A stretch of DNA of 64,000 nt from Bacteroides ndongoniae. GTDB taxonomy: Bacteria; Bacteroidota; Bacteroidia; Bacteroidales; Bacteroidaceae. The notes beneath the pieces are model-generated. The model did not search any database. It was not told where the DNA came from and saw only the letters and a list, made by a program, of their open reading frames with translations. The stretch spans positions 62,001-126,000 of the forward strand of contig NZ_FNVV01000012.1 of assembly GCF_900108345.1 (NCBI RefSeq). Reading direction: 5' to 3'. Both the position numbers and the translations under genes were made by a program. This document shows, in pieces, positions 50,699 to 60,724 of the stretch (its first letter is position 1; every line of letters starts with the position of its first letter).

Positions 50699-53600
50699 AT
50701 GAAAAGTCTAACTAGAAAGAGACAAGTAAAAACTTGCCTGAAAAAGTATCCGGCTATCTTATGCGGACTTATCTTCCTGCTGACAGGAAACCTTTCCACA
50801 TGGGCCTATGAGAGTAAGAACCAACCCGATTCTGTCTTCCTCGACACAACCGAAGATCTCGTCACCGACCAGCAGCCCAAAACTGTAACTGGTATTGTGA
50901 AGGATATGAGTGGAGAGCCTCTGCCGGAAGCCAGTATCGTAGAAAAAGGCAATACAAGCAACGGCGTAATAGCCGACGTTGACGGACGCTTTACCCTGAC
51001 CGTACCCGGAAACGCCACTCTTGTGGTAGCCTACATGGGCTATGCCACACGGGAAATCAAACTACGAAAAGGAGGAAAAACCAAACTCAACATCCTGCTG
51101 CGCGAAGACTCCCAACAGCTGAGCGAAGTAGTAGTCACCGCACTTGGTATCAAGAAAGATACTAAGAAACTGGGTTACGCTGTCAGCACCATCAACGCCG
51201 ACGAGATAGTAAAAGCCGGAGCAACCAACATCGCTTCGGCCATGTACGGCAAGGCACCGGGTATCCGCATCACACAGACGCAAGGCGGATCGGCCGGAGC
51301 CGTCTCCATCAACGTGCGCGGATTGACGTCTATCACCGGAAACAACCAACCTATCATCATCCTCGATGGTGTACCTATCCGTAACGGAGGAACCGGAAAG
51401 AGTACAGACTTCGCTGAATTCGGTAACGACGGCCGTATCCGTTCGAACGGTCTGGTCGACATCAATCCCGAAGACATTGAGAGCATCAGCATTCTGAAAG
51501 GCGCTTCAGCCACAGCCCTATACGGCTCGGAAGCAGCCAACGGCGCCGTAGTCATCACCAGCAAACGTGCTAAAACGGGAAAAGTAAGTGTAGACTTCAC
51601 TGCACAAGTCATGGCCAACCTACCCGCCTACCTACCCGAAGTGCAAAACCTGTACGGACCGGGAACCTACAACATCAACTACAGCGATTACGAAAAGCAG
51701 ACCGGAGGATTCTATCAACGAACCTTCAACGGACAGACCTACAAAAGTCTGCGCAGCACCACACAGTCGTTCGGTCCACGATACGACGGTAGTGACGTGC
51801 TCTATTGGGACGGAATGGTGCGTCCTTACGTAGCACAGACAGATAATCCGTGGAACGAACTGTTCCGTACCGGATGGACGCAGAACTATACACTGGCTAT
51901 CTCGCACGGTACGGAGACTGCCAGCAACCGCTTCTCGTATACCTATACCGACGAAATACCCAATGCATTGGTAGGCAGTTTCAAAAAACACAACTTCAAA
52001 CTGACCGGTTCATACAAACTCTTCAAACCTCTGACATTGGAGTACTCCATCAACTACATCATCCAGAATGTCAAGAACCGTCCGCAAACCTCACTCAGCC
52101 TGTATGGAAGTTTCAGCAACGCTTTCTCGACATTCCTCGACATTCCCTACCTGAAAAGCACCTATGCCACCAGCTTAGGTTATAAAAATACATTTGCAGG
52201 TGGCGATGCTACACTGACTCCCGACGAAGCCTGGGCTTACGATCCTAGCTACCTGACAGGTGTACGCGACATGCTGTGGAACATGTACCACCAGACAAGT
52301 GAAGAAACCGAAAACCGACTGATGGGAATGATACGCCCCACATGGCAAATAACCAACTGGCTCAGCCTGCGTGCCCAAGTGGCAACCGACATCACCGATG
52401 CCAAGCAGACGTTGAAGAAAGAAACCGAACGACCTAATTCACTGTACGACCCCAGCGGCAGCTTCCAAGCTATCAACCGCCGCTACGACATCATATATGG
52501 CGACGTAATGCTGAACTTCAACTATAACATCGGCCGTTTCGACATCGCAGCTACTGCCGGATGGACAGGACGATACGAAAACATGCACAACATCAGCGTG
52601 GCAACCAACGGCGGACTTTCCACCGAAAACTGGTTCGACCTGAATGCCAGCCGCTATACAGCCAGCAGCAGCCTGCAACGCATGGAATTGCTGAAAACCG
52701 GTTATATGGGTACCCTCAGCCTGGGCTGGGACAATTACCTCTTTTTGGAACTGACCGGACGTCAGGAGCGCTCTTCTACACTGAAGGACCAAAGTTTCTT
52801 CTACCCTTCGGCCAACATGAGTTTCCTGTTCACCGATGCCTTCCGTATGCCGCGCTAGTGGAGCTACGGTAAGCTACGCCTCTCTTACGGCGTTGTGGGT
52901 AACGCTCCCGAAACCTATGCCGCCAACATTGTTTACGAGCAAGGCTCAGACAACGGCTTCACGTGGAACACCGTTCCTTCTTCATTAGGCAACTCGCACA
53001 TCCGTCCCGAAAAAAAATACGAATATGAGTTCGGACTCGAAAGCAAGTTCTTCAATAACCGTCTGGGATTCGACGTGTCCTACTACAATAACCGTGTAAA
53101 AGACCAGATACTGTCTACTCCTCAACCATCCAGTTCGGGTGCCAAATATATGCTGATGAACGTGGGCGAGGTAGCCAACCAAGGTTGGGATGTAGCCATC
53201 AATGCCACACCGGTACTGACACGCGACTTCCGCTGGGATCTGACCGCTACCTACGGTGTGTATAAAAACAAAGTCGTACGGCTGGCCGACGGAGTACCTT
53301 ACCTTGAAATCGTAAACTCCGGCGGAAGTGGTATCAAAATACAGGCCGTAGAAGGACAAGCCATGGGCGACATCTATGCACAAGTGCCGCAAATGAACGA
53401 AAAAGGCGAGTACCTTGTGTCAGATAACGGCCTCTACCTCAACCAGAGCGAACTGCAAAAAGTGGGCAACATCAATCCCGACGGTGTAGGTGGTCTGTTC
53501 AACTCGTTCTCGTATAAGAACTTCACCCTCGACATCAGCATTGACTACCGCATCGGAGGTGACGTTATCAATGAAATGAACCAATACGCCACCGGACTGG

Positions 53601-54133
53601 GTCTGACACCTGAATCGCTGAAATACCGCGATACCGAACATGGAGGCCTTTCCTACTATTACCCGGGCGACAACAACTCAACAGCTATCCCCGTACAGGT
53701 AGCCCCAACCACCGCGGCAGGTCCCAACGGTGAGCACATCTACCACGACGGCCTCATCCTGCCGGGTATAGTAGCTTCGACAGGCGAGCAGAATACACGT
53801 ATCATCCCTGCTGCCTACTATTACAACATGACCTACAACTGGGGTACCAACAGCGAACAGCTCACTTATATGAACTCCGTATTCGACAATTCGTACGTGA
53901 AGCTGCGCGAACTGGCGCTGAGCTATCGGTTCCCACAGAAAGTGACTGCCAAACTGGGTATGTCGGGCCTGAGCCTGTCGGTGTTCGGACGAAACCTCTT
54001 CTACTTCTACAAAGCATTGAAGAACTACGATGCCGAGTCGTCGGTAGGAACGTCATGGGCAAATCAGGCTGTTGTCGGCAATTCGACGGCAGCTACCCGA
54101 AACTTCGGATTCTCCGTCAGAGCCAGCTTCTGA
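50699..54133 (+). pseudogene. SusC/RagA-family TonB-linked receptor interrupted by an in-frame amber codon
   Basis: Two stretches in the same frame, 719 and 424 residues, are separated by one TAG (52856-52858). Together they give a normal-length SusC: signal peptide, carboxypeptidase-regulatory-like domain (VTGIVKDMSGEPLPEASIVE), plug (VVVTALGIKKDTKKLGYAVS, SINVRGLTSITGNNQPIIIL, LKGASATALYGSEAANGAVV) and a C-terminal barrel ending in F. The break falls in the barrel at ...FRMPR[stop]WSYGKLRLSYG, inside well-conserved sequence, so a single base change is enough. The gene is either a recent pseudogene, a sequencing error, or read through. It is paired with the SusD gene 72 bp downstream. Confidence 0.88.
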
Positions 54134-54205
54134 GCAATAACAACCACCTCGTACAATCAAGGTAAAAAACGGGCAACCGCAACAAAAAACATATAAAAAG
54201 GCATT

Positions 54206-55879
54206 ATGAAAAAACTATCCATATCATTGGCTTTGGGTGTACTACTCACCCTCGGCGCCTGCTCGGAATATGATTTCGACAGTAAATACGAAGACCCTTC
54301 GAAAGTGACCACCGTCTCTATCAGCAACCTGATGGTAGGTGTTTTTCAAAGAGTGAAAGACTACGACCTCTACGAGTATAACCGTTTTTTCGGCTTCGAC
54401 TCGCAGTTCGTAGGGAAATATGCACAGACTTTCGGTTATACTTACTCCAGCAGCATGTATACACCCGGTTATACTCCATTCATCGACAGCCAGTGGGACA
54501 ACCTTTACTCGGCTCTGACCCAACTACGCAAACTCGAATCACTCTATAACGAAGAAAGCACCGGACAGCAAGAGCAGGACGAAGTTTTTCTGCTGGCAGC
54601 ACGGCTACAAGTATACGATTTCTTTGCCGCTACTGTCGACGTCTTTGGCGACATGCCTTTCAGCAAGGCTTGTACCTTGCCGCTGACCAATGACGTGCAA
54701 CAGTCGTATGCTCCTTACGACAAAGCAGAAGACATCTACCGTACCATCCTGTCCGAACTGAAGGAGATGGCTCCACGCTTCCGCACCATCCCCGTTCCGC
54801 GTAACTTCAGTACACAGGACTTCATCAACTGGGGCGACATGGATAAGTGGGAGCGTTACGCCAACTCCCTGCGCCTACGTCTGGCCATGCGTGTAGCCTC
54901 GCAAGGCGAACTGGCAGAAGAAGGACGAGCCATCATCAAAGAGATACTGGAGAACCCGACCGAATACCCTCTCATCGAGGAACAAGCGAATAACGTATTC
55001 ATCACTAACCAGAAGTCCGGACAGCTGAACTTCACTGCCGGTAGCGGACTGGGCGACTGGGTGACCAACCGTCTGGCATCGGGTCCCGTCATCGATCGAA
55101 TGCTGAGCCACGGCAATTACAACATGGAGAGCAGCGATCCACTGACTGGTACTTATGTCGAGGGTACAGACGACCCGCGCATCCTGCTCTACTACAACCC
55201 TGTAAAAATAGTAAACCGCAATACTGGACAGACTGACGAACACCGCTACCTGGGTACGGATGTCAGTGTAAGCGACGAGCTGACCGAATACTACAACTCA
55301 CAGGCCGAGGACGAACTGATAACAACCAACAAGGGTTTCTCGCAAATCACCCAAAACGGTTTCTTCTGGCAGAACGACAAGTTCGACATGCTCATCATGG
55401 CATCGCCCGAAATCCACTTCATCAAAGCAGAAGCATACGCCATGGGCTACGGAGTAGCACAGGACATGACCCGTGCCGAAGAAGAGTTTAAAACAGCCGT
55501 CAGCCAGTCCATCCGCCTGTGGTACTATTACGACTCCATCGGTACCGGCGAAAACACCCGCCGCTACGAGGCTCCAACCGACGAAGCCATAGCCGCCTTT
55601 GCCGACGCCCGCTGGAAGAGCAGCGACTATACCGATAAACTGGATGCCATTATCACCCAGAAGTGGGTACACTTTGCCTTCCTCGTCAGCCGCGAAGCCT
55701 GGAGCGACCTGCGCCGCACGGGCTATCCGTCGGGACTCGTTTTCCCCGAAGTAGCCGGCACCATCCCCAACGTTCCCAATCGTTGGCGCTACCCGACCAC
55801 CGAAGTGAATTACAATCCCTACTATAAGGACGTACAGGCTGAAGACACCTACTACACCAAACTGTTCTGGGCGAAATGA
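54206..55879 (+). CDS. SusD/RagB-family nutrient-binding outer-membrane lipoprotein
   Basis: A 557-residue lipoprotein (signal with lipobox TLGACSEY) of the SusD-like group. Diagnostic features are an N-terminal segment DYDLYEYNRFFGFDSQ, the helical TPR scaffold around YDFFAATVDVFGDMPFSKAC and YRTILSELKEMAPRF, and a late ASPEIHFIKAEAYAMGYGV. SusD lids the SusC transporter and binds its ligand. No glycosidase, sulfatase or peptidase gene is beside the pair, so the substrate cannot be inferred. Its partner SusC is broken by an amber codon, which would leave this protein without a transporter. Confidence 0.92.
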   Translation: MKKLSISLALGVLLTLGACSEYDFDSKYEDPSKVTTVSISNLMVGVFQRVKDYDLYEYNRFFGFDSQFVGKYAQTFGYTYSSSMYTPGYTPFIDSQWDNLYSALTQLRKLESLYNEESTGQQEQDEVFLLAARLQVYDFFAATVDVFGDMPFSKACTLPLTNDVQQSYAPYDKAEDIYRTILSELKEMAPRFRTIPVPRNFSTQDFINWGDMDKWERYANSLRLRLAMRVASQGELAEEGRAIIKEILENPTEYPLIEEQANNVFITNQKSGQLNFTAGSGLGDWVTNRLASGPVIDRMLSHGNYNMESSDPLTGTYVEGTDDPRILLYYNPVKIVNRNTGQTDEHRYLGTDVSVSDELTEYYNSQAEDELITTNKGFSQITQNGFFWQNDKFDMLIMASPEIHFIKAEAYAMGYGVAQDMTRAEEEFKTAVSQSIRLWYYYDSIGTGENTRRYEAPTDEAIAAFADARWKSSDYTDKLDAIITQKWVHFAFLVSREAWSDLRRTGYPSGLVFPEVAGTIPNVPNRWRYPTTEVNYNPYYKDVQAEDTYYTKLFWAK

Positions 55880-55979
55880 GCCGCAAGACACACCGGTATA
55901 CGAACCACAGCCACCCAACCTAGGATTGTGCTGAAAAGTTTGCAACCTACAAAACGAGACTAACAATCTCTTAAAACCA

Positions 55980-56037
55980 AATGACGCGGACTGAACGGAT
56001 ATCATATAAAAGATAAATCCGTGCAATCCGCGTCATT
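55980..56037. repeat. 'aatgacgcgga...ccgcgtcatt' palindromic repeat
   Basis: The arms at 55980-56000 and 56017-56037 match at 19 of 21 positions around a 16-nt AT-rich loop. It lies between the convergent susD and upp genes and may end both transcripts. It is related to the degenerate sequence at 2185-2239. Confidence 0.75.
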
Positions 56038-56089
56038 CGTATCTATAGGAAGGAACAGATAACCTGTACCCACGTACTGCCCTTCTCTG

Positions 56090-56749
56090 TTACAGCTTCT
56101 CGCCGTAAGCCAAGTCACCGGCATCGCCCAGCCCCGGCACAATGTAGGAACGCTCGTTCAGTTCAGGATCGATGGCTGCGCACCACAACGCAACGTCATC
56201 GTTCGGAAATACCTGCTGTAAGTGTTCCACTCCCTGACGGCTGGCTATCACGCTGGCTATCAGCAACCGCTTGGGAGTCCCCTTCGACAGAAAAGCTTTC
56301 CAGGCCAGCTCCATACTCTCGCCAGTGGCCAGCATGGGGTCGACCAGCAGCAGCGTCTTCCCTGTCAGGTTGGGCGAAGCGATGTATTCGATGTGCACAT
56401 CAAGCTCGCGACACTCCTTATCCTTATAATAACGGTACGCCGATACGAAGGCATTGCCGGCACGGTCGAACACGTTCAGAAAACCCTGATGTAAAGGCAG
56501 CCCGGCACGGAACACCGTAGCAACCACCAGCTCATCGTCGGGTGTACTGACCTGAGCCACACCCAGCGGTGTCTGCACCTGTTTCACGGAGTAGGTCAAC
56601 TCCTTACTCATTTCATAAGCCATCAGTTCGCCGATGCGTTCGATATTACGGCGAAAGCGCAAACGTTCTTTCTGTATATCCACATCGCGGATTTCGGCCA
56701 CATACTGATTGATAACCGAATTGGTTTCTGCAAAATCTATAACTTTCAT
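56090..56749 (-). CDS. upp: Uracil phosphoribosyltransferase
   Basis: A 219-residue enzyme that makes UMP from uracil and PRPP for pyrimidine salvage. The PRPP-binding motif LLLVDPMLATGESM and the C-terminal uracil-binding SYIVPGLGDAGDLAYG are clear, with VFRAGLPLHQGFLNVFDRA in between. The gene stands alone on the - strand, with a -7 box at 56804-56811. Confidence 0.95.
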   Translation of the reverse strand: MKVIDFAETNSVINQYVAEIRDVDIQKERLRFRRNIERIGELMAYEMSKELTYSVKQVQTPLGVAQVSTPDDELVVATVFRAGLPLHQGFLNVFDRAGNAFVSAYRYYKDKECRELDVHIEYIASPNLTGKTLLLVDPMLATGESMELAWKAFLSKGTPKRLLIASVIASRQGVEHLQQVFPNDDVALWCAAIDPELNERSYIVPGLGDAGDLAYGEKL

Positions 56750-56803
56750 ACGATTCTATTTTCGGCCTTCGAAGCCGTACAAACGGAAGAAGGCAATTCG
56801 ATG

Positions 56804-56811
56804 CAAATATA
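56804..56811 (-). promoter_or_regulatory. -7 box TATATTTG for upp
   Basis: On the - strand TATATTTG lies 54 bp above the upp ATG. Confidence 0.6.
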
Positions 56812-56898
56812 AAACTTTCCTCCCGAAAACACCCGTCCGATGTGAAAATATGTTCATATATATAATATATGCCAACCATGCCTACATAGTACGACTGC

Positions 56899-56980
56899 CA
56901 CACTTGCATGGCTCGGCTAGAACACTTGCACGGCTCGCGAGCCACACTTGTACCGCTCACGAGCCACACTTGCACCGCTC
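56899..56980. repeat. Four-unit ACACTTGCACGGCTC repeat array, copy C
   Basis: Four units lie in direct orientation: cacacttgcatggctcggct, aacacttgcacggctcgcga, cacacttgtaccgctcacga and cacacttgcaccgctc, each about 22 nt. Unlike copies A and B no unit is inverted. It lies between the divergent genes upp and pckA. Confidence 0.85.
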
Positions 56981-57393
56981 AACCCCGTCTGTATACCCTT
57001 CACAGCACGTTTTCTGTTTCCTGCTTCACATCCTTCATCCTTTCACCCGGCTTCTTCAAAGCTGATACATAGGAAGATGCGGTGAAAGGTAACGTTTCAC
57101 AGCCATTTCATATCTTTTCTGCACGTTTCAACGCAAGCTACTGTATCTGAGGTAATTGTGGTGAAACATCATACATTCCAACCTTCCTTCACCCGATAGC
57201 AACCGACGTTTCACCCCACCTGAAACCAATTTACACGCTGGACACCAACAGTCTGCAATGTACACACAGCAAAAACCGTCTCAGTTTTATCCGTTTTGCA
57301 ACATTCAGTTAGCAGATATTGTTATGGATTTATAAAAGAAGTCCAATTAAAGAAAAATTTCTCCAATAGGACTTTTCTTTCGAAAGAAAATCG

Positions 57394-57401
57394 TACTTTT
57401 G
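57394..57401 (+). promoter_or_regulatory. -7 box TACTTTTG for pckA
   Basis: TACTTTTG matches the consensus and leaves a leader of about 130 nt before the pckA ATG, long enough for post-transcriptional control. Confidence 0.6.
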
Positions 57402-57540
57402 TAGTCGAAAAACAAGGGACTTATCCGAAACCGCCCTGCGACGGACAACGGATTCTGACGAGGACTCCCCTCCCCTTGTAAAGATAAAGGTAAAAAGAGA
57501 TTATTCACAAAAATACCAATTTTTAAAATCTTAAAAAGAA

Positions 57541-59148
57541 ATGGCAAATTTAGATTTAAGCAAGTACGGTATTCAAGACGTAAAGGAGATTCTCCACAAC
57601 CCGTCTTATGAAGTATTGTTCGAAGAAGAGACCAAAGCTGGTCTGGAAGGCTACGAAAAAGGTCAGGTAACAGAACTGAACGCTGTGAACGTAATGACTG
57701 GTATCTATACCGGACGTTCTCCTAAAGATAAATTCTTCGTTAAGAATGAAGCCAGCGAAAACACTGTATGGTGGACTTCTGACGAATACAAGAACGACAA
57801 CAAACCTTGCTCTGAAGAAGCTTGGGCTGACCTGAAGGCTAAAGCTGTTAAACAGCTGAGCGGCAAGCGTCTGTTCGTTATGGATACATTCTGCGGTGCC
57901 AACCCTGCAACTCGTCTGAAAGTACGTTTCATCATGGAAGTTGCTTGGCAGGCTCACTTCGTAAAGAACATGTTCATCCGTCCGACAGAAGAAGAACTGG
58001 CCAACTACGGTGAACCCGATTTCGTATCATTCAACGCAGCCAAGGCTAAGGTTGACAACTACAAGGAACTGGGTCTGAACTCTGAAACAGCTACTGTATT
58101 CAACCTGAAGACTAACGAACAGGTTATCCTGAACACTTGGTACGGTGGTGAAATGAAGAAAGGTATCTTCTCTATCATGAACTACCTGAACCCGTTGCGT
58201 GGTATCGCTTCTATGCACTGCTCTGCCAACACTAATATGGAAGGCACTGACACTGCTATCTTCTTCGGTCTGTCTGGTACAGGTAAGACTACTTTGTCTA
58301 CTGACCCGAAACGTAAACTGATCGGTGACGACGAGCACGGATGGGACGACGAAGGCGTATTCAACTACGAAGGTGGTTGCTATGCTAAGGTTATCAACCT
58401 CGACAAGGAAAGCGAACCCGATATCTACGCTGCCATCAAGCGCGACGCTCTGTTGGAGAACGTAACAGTTGACGCCAACGGTAAGATCGACTTCGCTGAT
58501 AAGAGCGTAACTGAGAACACTCGTGTTTCTTATCCTATCTACCACATCGAAAACATCGTTAAGCCGGTATCTAAAGGTCCTCACGCTCACCAGGTAATCT
58601 TCCTGTCAGCTGATGCCTTCGGTGTATTGCCTCCGGTATCTATCCTGAACCCCGAACAGGCTCAGTACTACTTCCTGTCTGGTTTCACTGCTAAGTTGGC
58701 TGGTACAGAACGTGGTATCACTGAACCGACTCCGACATTCTCTGCTTGCTTCGGCGCAGCCTTCCTGAGCTTGCACCCGACTAAATATGCAGAAGAGTTG
58801 GTTAAGAAGATGGAAAAAGTAGGTGCTAAGGCATACTTGGTTAACACTGGTTGGAACGGTACTGGCAAGCGTATTTCTATCCGCGATACTCGTGGTATCA
58901 TCGACGCTATCCTGGACGGTTCTATCGACAAGGCTCCTACAAAGGTTATCCCGTACTTCGACTTCGTAGTTCCGACAGAATTGCCGGGTGTTGATCCGAA
59001 GATCCTCGATCCTCGCGACACTTACGAATGCGCATGCCAATGGGAAGAAAAAGCCAAAGACCTGGCTGGCCGCTTCATCAAGAACTTCGCTAAGTTCACT
59101 GGCAACGAAGCAGGTAAGAAGCTGGTTGCTGCTGGTCCGAAGCTCTAA
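57541..59148 (+). CDS. pckA: Phosphoenolpyruvate carboxykinase (ATP)
   Basis: A 535-residue ATP-type PEPCK. It has [10 protein letters not shown] near the N-terminus, the P-loop [14 protein letters not shown] (K249), [20 protein letters not shown] with metal-binding residues, and the late [17 protein letters not shown]. In Bacteroides the enzyme works in the PEP-to-oxaloacetate direction during succinate fermentation, conserving ATP, as well as in gluconeogenesis. Codon use is strongly biased (for example uniform aac, gct and ggt), consistent with high expression. It has its own promoter and a strong terminator. Confidence 0.97.
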   Translation: MANLDLSKYGIQDVKEILHNPSYEVLFEEETKAGLEGYEKGQVTELNAVNVMTGIYTGRSPKDKFFVKNEASENTVWWTSDEYKNDNKPCSEEAWADLKAKAVKQLSGKRLFVMDTFCGANPATRLKVRFIMEVAWQAHFVKNMFIRPTEEELANYGEPDFVSFNAAKAKVDNYKELGLNSETATVFNLKTNEQVILNTWYGGEMKKGIFSIMNYLNPLRGIASMHCSANTNMEGTDTAIFFGLSGTGKTTLSTDPKRKLIGDDEHGWDDEGVFNYEGGCYAKVINLDKESEPDIYAAIKRDALLENVTVDANGKIDFADKSVTENTRVSYPIYHIENIVKPVSKGPHAHQVIFLSADAFGVLPPVSILNPEQAQYYFLSGFTAKLAGTERGITEPTPTFSACFGAAFLSLHPTKYAEELVKKMEKVGAKAYLVNTGWNGTGKRISIRDTRGIIDAILDGSIDKAPTKVIPYFDFVVPTELPGVDPKILDPRDTYECACQWEEKAKDLAGRFIKNFAKFTGNEAGKKLVAAGPKL

Positions 59149-59177
59149 TCGAAAAGACTATAAGCAATCAATAAAAG

Positions 59178-59215
59178 AGAGGGTACATCCGGTGCGGATG
59201 TACCCTCTTTCTTTT
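59178..59215. terminator. Bidirectional terminator between pckA and the LysR gene
   Basis: agagggtacatcc (59178-59190) pairs perfectly with ggatgtaccctct (59196-59208), with T-rich sequence after it on the + strand and A-rich before. It serves the convergent pckA and LysR-type genes. Confidence 0.9.
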
Positions 59216-59244
59216 CTAGTTCTTCAGCAGACAAAACAAGAACC

Positions 59245-60129
59245 TCACCGTCCACCCGTCACCTTCAGCAGAAAATCAGCAAAAGCCAGAGCCGACTTTT
59301 TCCGATAAGTACCCTGTGGCCAAAACAGAAAGCCACGCGAAGTGAGATGGTCATTGCAAAGAATCGGAATCTGCATCAGGTCGGGCTCACCACGAACAGC
59401 GGCCTGTGTCAGTATGGTTCCCCACTGCCCACTCCTCAACGCATGAATGATGGTATGGACATCGTCCATTTCGACAGAAGCCGTAAGTTCCATATGATGC
59501 CGACGGAACAGTTCTTCCACTTTCTTTCTCGTAGCAAATCCACAAGCCGGCAATATCAACGGCGTCTGCGACAGGCGCTTCAACGTGACCGACGAAAGCT
59601 CGGCCAACGGGTGCGAACGATGAACAATGAAGTTAAGACGCGAAGAGAAAAGCGGCAGCGTTTCAAACTCATCTTCCACTCCTTCCGGTTTGAACGAAAG
59701 TACAAAGTCGGGGCCACTACCGTCCAGCCGCTTCAACAGTTCTTCGGAAGTAGCAAAAGTAACTTCTACCCGTACTTTGGGATGGGCTTGCGAAAAAAGC
59801 TTCAGTGCTGCAATCAGTAGCGGACTCATGCTGTAAGTCACACCGATACGCAGTACCCCTGTTTCAATTCCCTTCAAGTCATGAATAATCTGTCGTCCGT
59901 CTTCCGCATCGTGAATGGCCCGGACGGCATAAGGCAGAAAGGCATGACCGGCCTCGGTAGGAACAATGCGCTTGCCAATGCGGTCGAAAAGCAATACATC
60001 CAGTTCATCCTCTAACTGTTTGATCTGCTGCGAAAGCGTACTTTGCGAAATATGAAGCACGCGGGCCGCTTCCGAAAAATTCTGCCGCTCGCAAGCCTCC
60101 TTGAAATACTTCAGTTGGCGTAATTCCAT
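59245..60129 (-). CDS. LysR-family transcriptional regulator
   Basis: A 294-residue LysR protein. The winged HTH is MELRQLKYFKEACERQNFSEAARVLHISQSTLSQQIKQLE, followed by a linker helix and an effector-binding domain (GVLRIGVTYSMSPLLIAALK, LILPACGFATRKKVEELF). It resembles OxyR in location near catalase but lacks the paired redox cysteines expected there: only one Cys is seen in the relevant stretch. It is divergent from the flavodoxin-like gene and catalase, so probably controls them and itself. The effector is unknown. Confidence 0.88.
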   Translation of the reverse strand: MELRQLKYFKEACERQNFSEAARVLHISQSTLSQQIKQLEDELDVLLFDRIGKRIVPTEAGHAFLPYAVRAIHDAEDGRQIIHDLKGIETGVLRIGVTYSMSPLLIAALKLFSQAHPKVRVEVTFATSEELLKRLDGSGPDFVLSFKPEGVEDEFETLPLFSSRLNFIVHRSHPLAELSSVTLKRLSQTPLILPACGFATRKKVEELFRRHHMELTASVEMDDVHTIIHALRSGQWGTILTQAAVRGEPDLMQIPILCNDHLTSRGFLFWPQGTYRKKSALAFADFLLKVTGGR

Positions 60130-60136
60130 GTTTCAA

Positions 60137-60213
60137 TCGTTTTAGCCTATAAGGTTTATCGAAAAAATGAATCTTGCAAATATAAAGAAATAACCCGCTC
60201 CCCCATATATTTG
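60137..60213. promoter_or_regulatory. Divergent promoters and candidate LysR operator
   Basis: TATATTTG occurs on both strands: 60177-60184 (- strand, LysR gene) and 60206-60213 (+ strand, flavodoxin-like gene). CCTATAAGG (60146-60154), a short palindrome within ttttagCCTATAAGGtttat, lies in the LysR leader and is a candidate binding site. Confidence 0.55.
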
Positions 60214-60229
60214 TTCAGCAACAATAATA

Positions 60230-60706
60230 ATGTGCAAGATGAAAAAGATAAACGGTCACTTTACGAACAACCGAAAAGCCGTCGTCCTCTATTACAGCCA
60301 CAAAGGGAAAACGGCCGCCTATGCCCGCGAAATAGCCATGTACCTTTGGTCGAAAGGCCTGAGTGTCAGTCTGAGTGCCGTGTCAGATGCCACACCGGAG
60401 AAGCTGGCAGAATGTGACTTCCTGATTTCGGGCTGCTGGACTTGCGGTTGGTTCGTCATCGGACAACATCCGCACAGGCAGTGGCAGGACTTCAGCCGAC
60501 AGATACAACAGCTGGTACAGGCCGACCGCACGCTTCTTTTTACCACTTACCGGTTCAGGACAGGCAGCATGTACATGCGCATGAAACGTGCACTGAGCAT
60601 TCCACGAGCATGCCCTGTACCCTTTCTGAAATCGAAAACCGGACGCCTCACCGACGAGGACAAGGCACAATTGGATCACTTCATCGACATTTCCTTTATT
60701 CACTAA
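60230..60706 (+). CDS. Flavodoxin-like protein
   Basis: A 158-residue protein from ATG 60230 (or 155 from ATG 60239; the second leaves a more usual leader). Its N-terminus AVVLYYSHKGKTAAYAREIA is a flavodoxin FMN-phosphate loop (S-x-x-G-K-T), and LISGCWTCGWFVIGQHPH is an aromatic stretch at the isoalloxazine position. It would carry electrons in the cytosol. It lies 18 bp before katA on the same strand, so it is probably in a stress-response operon with catalase. Confidence 0.78.
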   Translation: MCKMKKINGHFTNNRKAVVLYYSHKGKTAAYAREIAMYLWSKGLSVSLSAVSDATPEKLAECDFLISGCWTCGWFVIGQHPHRQWQDFSRQIQQLVQADRTLLFTTYRFRTGSMYMRMKRALSIPRACPVPFLKSKTGRLTDEDKAQLDHFIDISFIH

Positions 60707-60724
60707 CTATAAACGTAACATGGT

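Larger units (their letters stand above)
56750..57540. other. 791-bp intergenic region between upp and pckA
   Basis: It contains the upp promoter, repeat array copy C (56899-56980), several gtttca motifs (cacgtttcaacgcaa at 57122-57136, aacgtttcac, gacgtttcac) and the pckA promoter and ~130-nt leader. The frames in it are short and have no recognisable product. I see no conserved riboswitch core. Confidence 0.7.

Noticed and set aside
52856..52858. Pyrrolysine or other recoding at the amber codon
   Set aside because: No suppressor tRNA or pyrrolysine genes are visible in the window, and a point mutation or sequence error is simpler.
56709..57065. 118-residue + strand frame through repeat copy C
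   Set aside because: The peptide simply translates the repeat units (tandem CTAHEPHLH-like words) and overlaps the upp start on the other strand.
57402..57540. Riboswitch in the pckA leader
   Set aside because: The leader is long, but no conserved riboswitch core or convincing terminator/antiterminator pair was found.
59245..60129. Calling the LysR gene oxyR
   Set aside because: Location beside catalase is suggestive, but the paired redox cysteines of OxyR are not seen.
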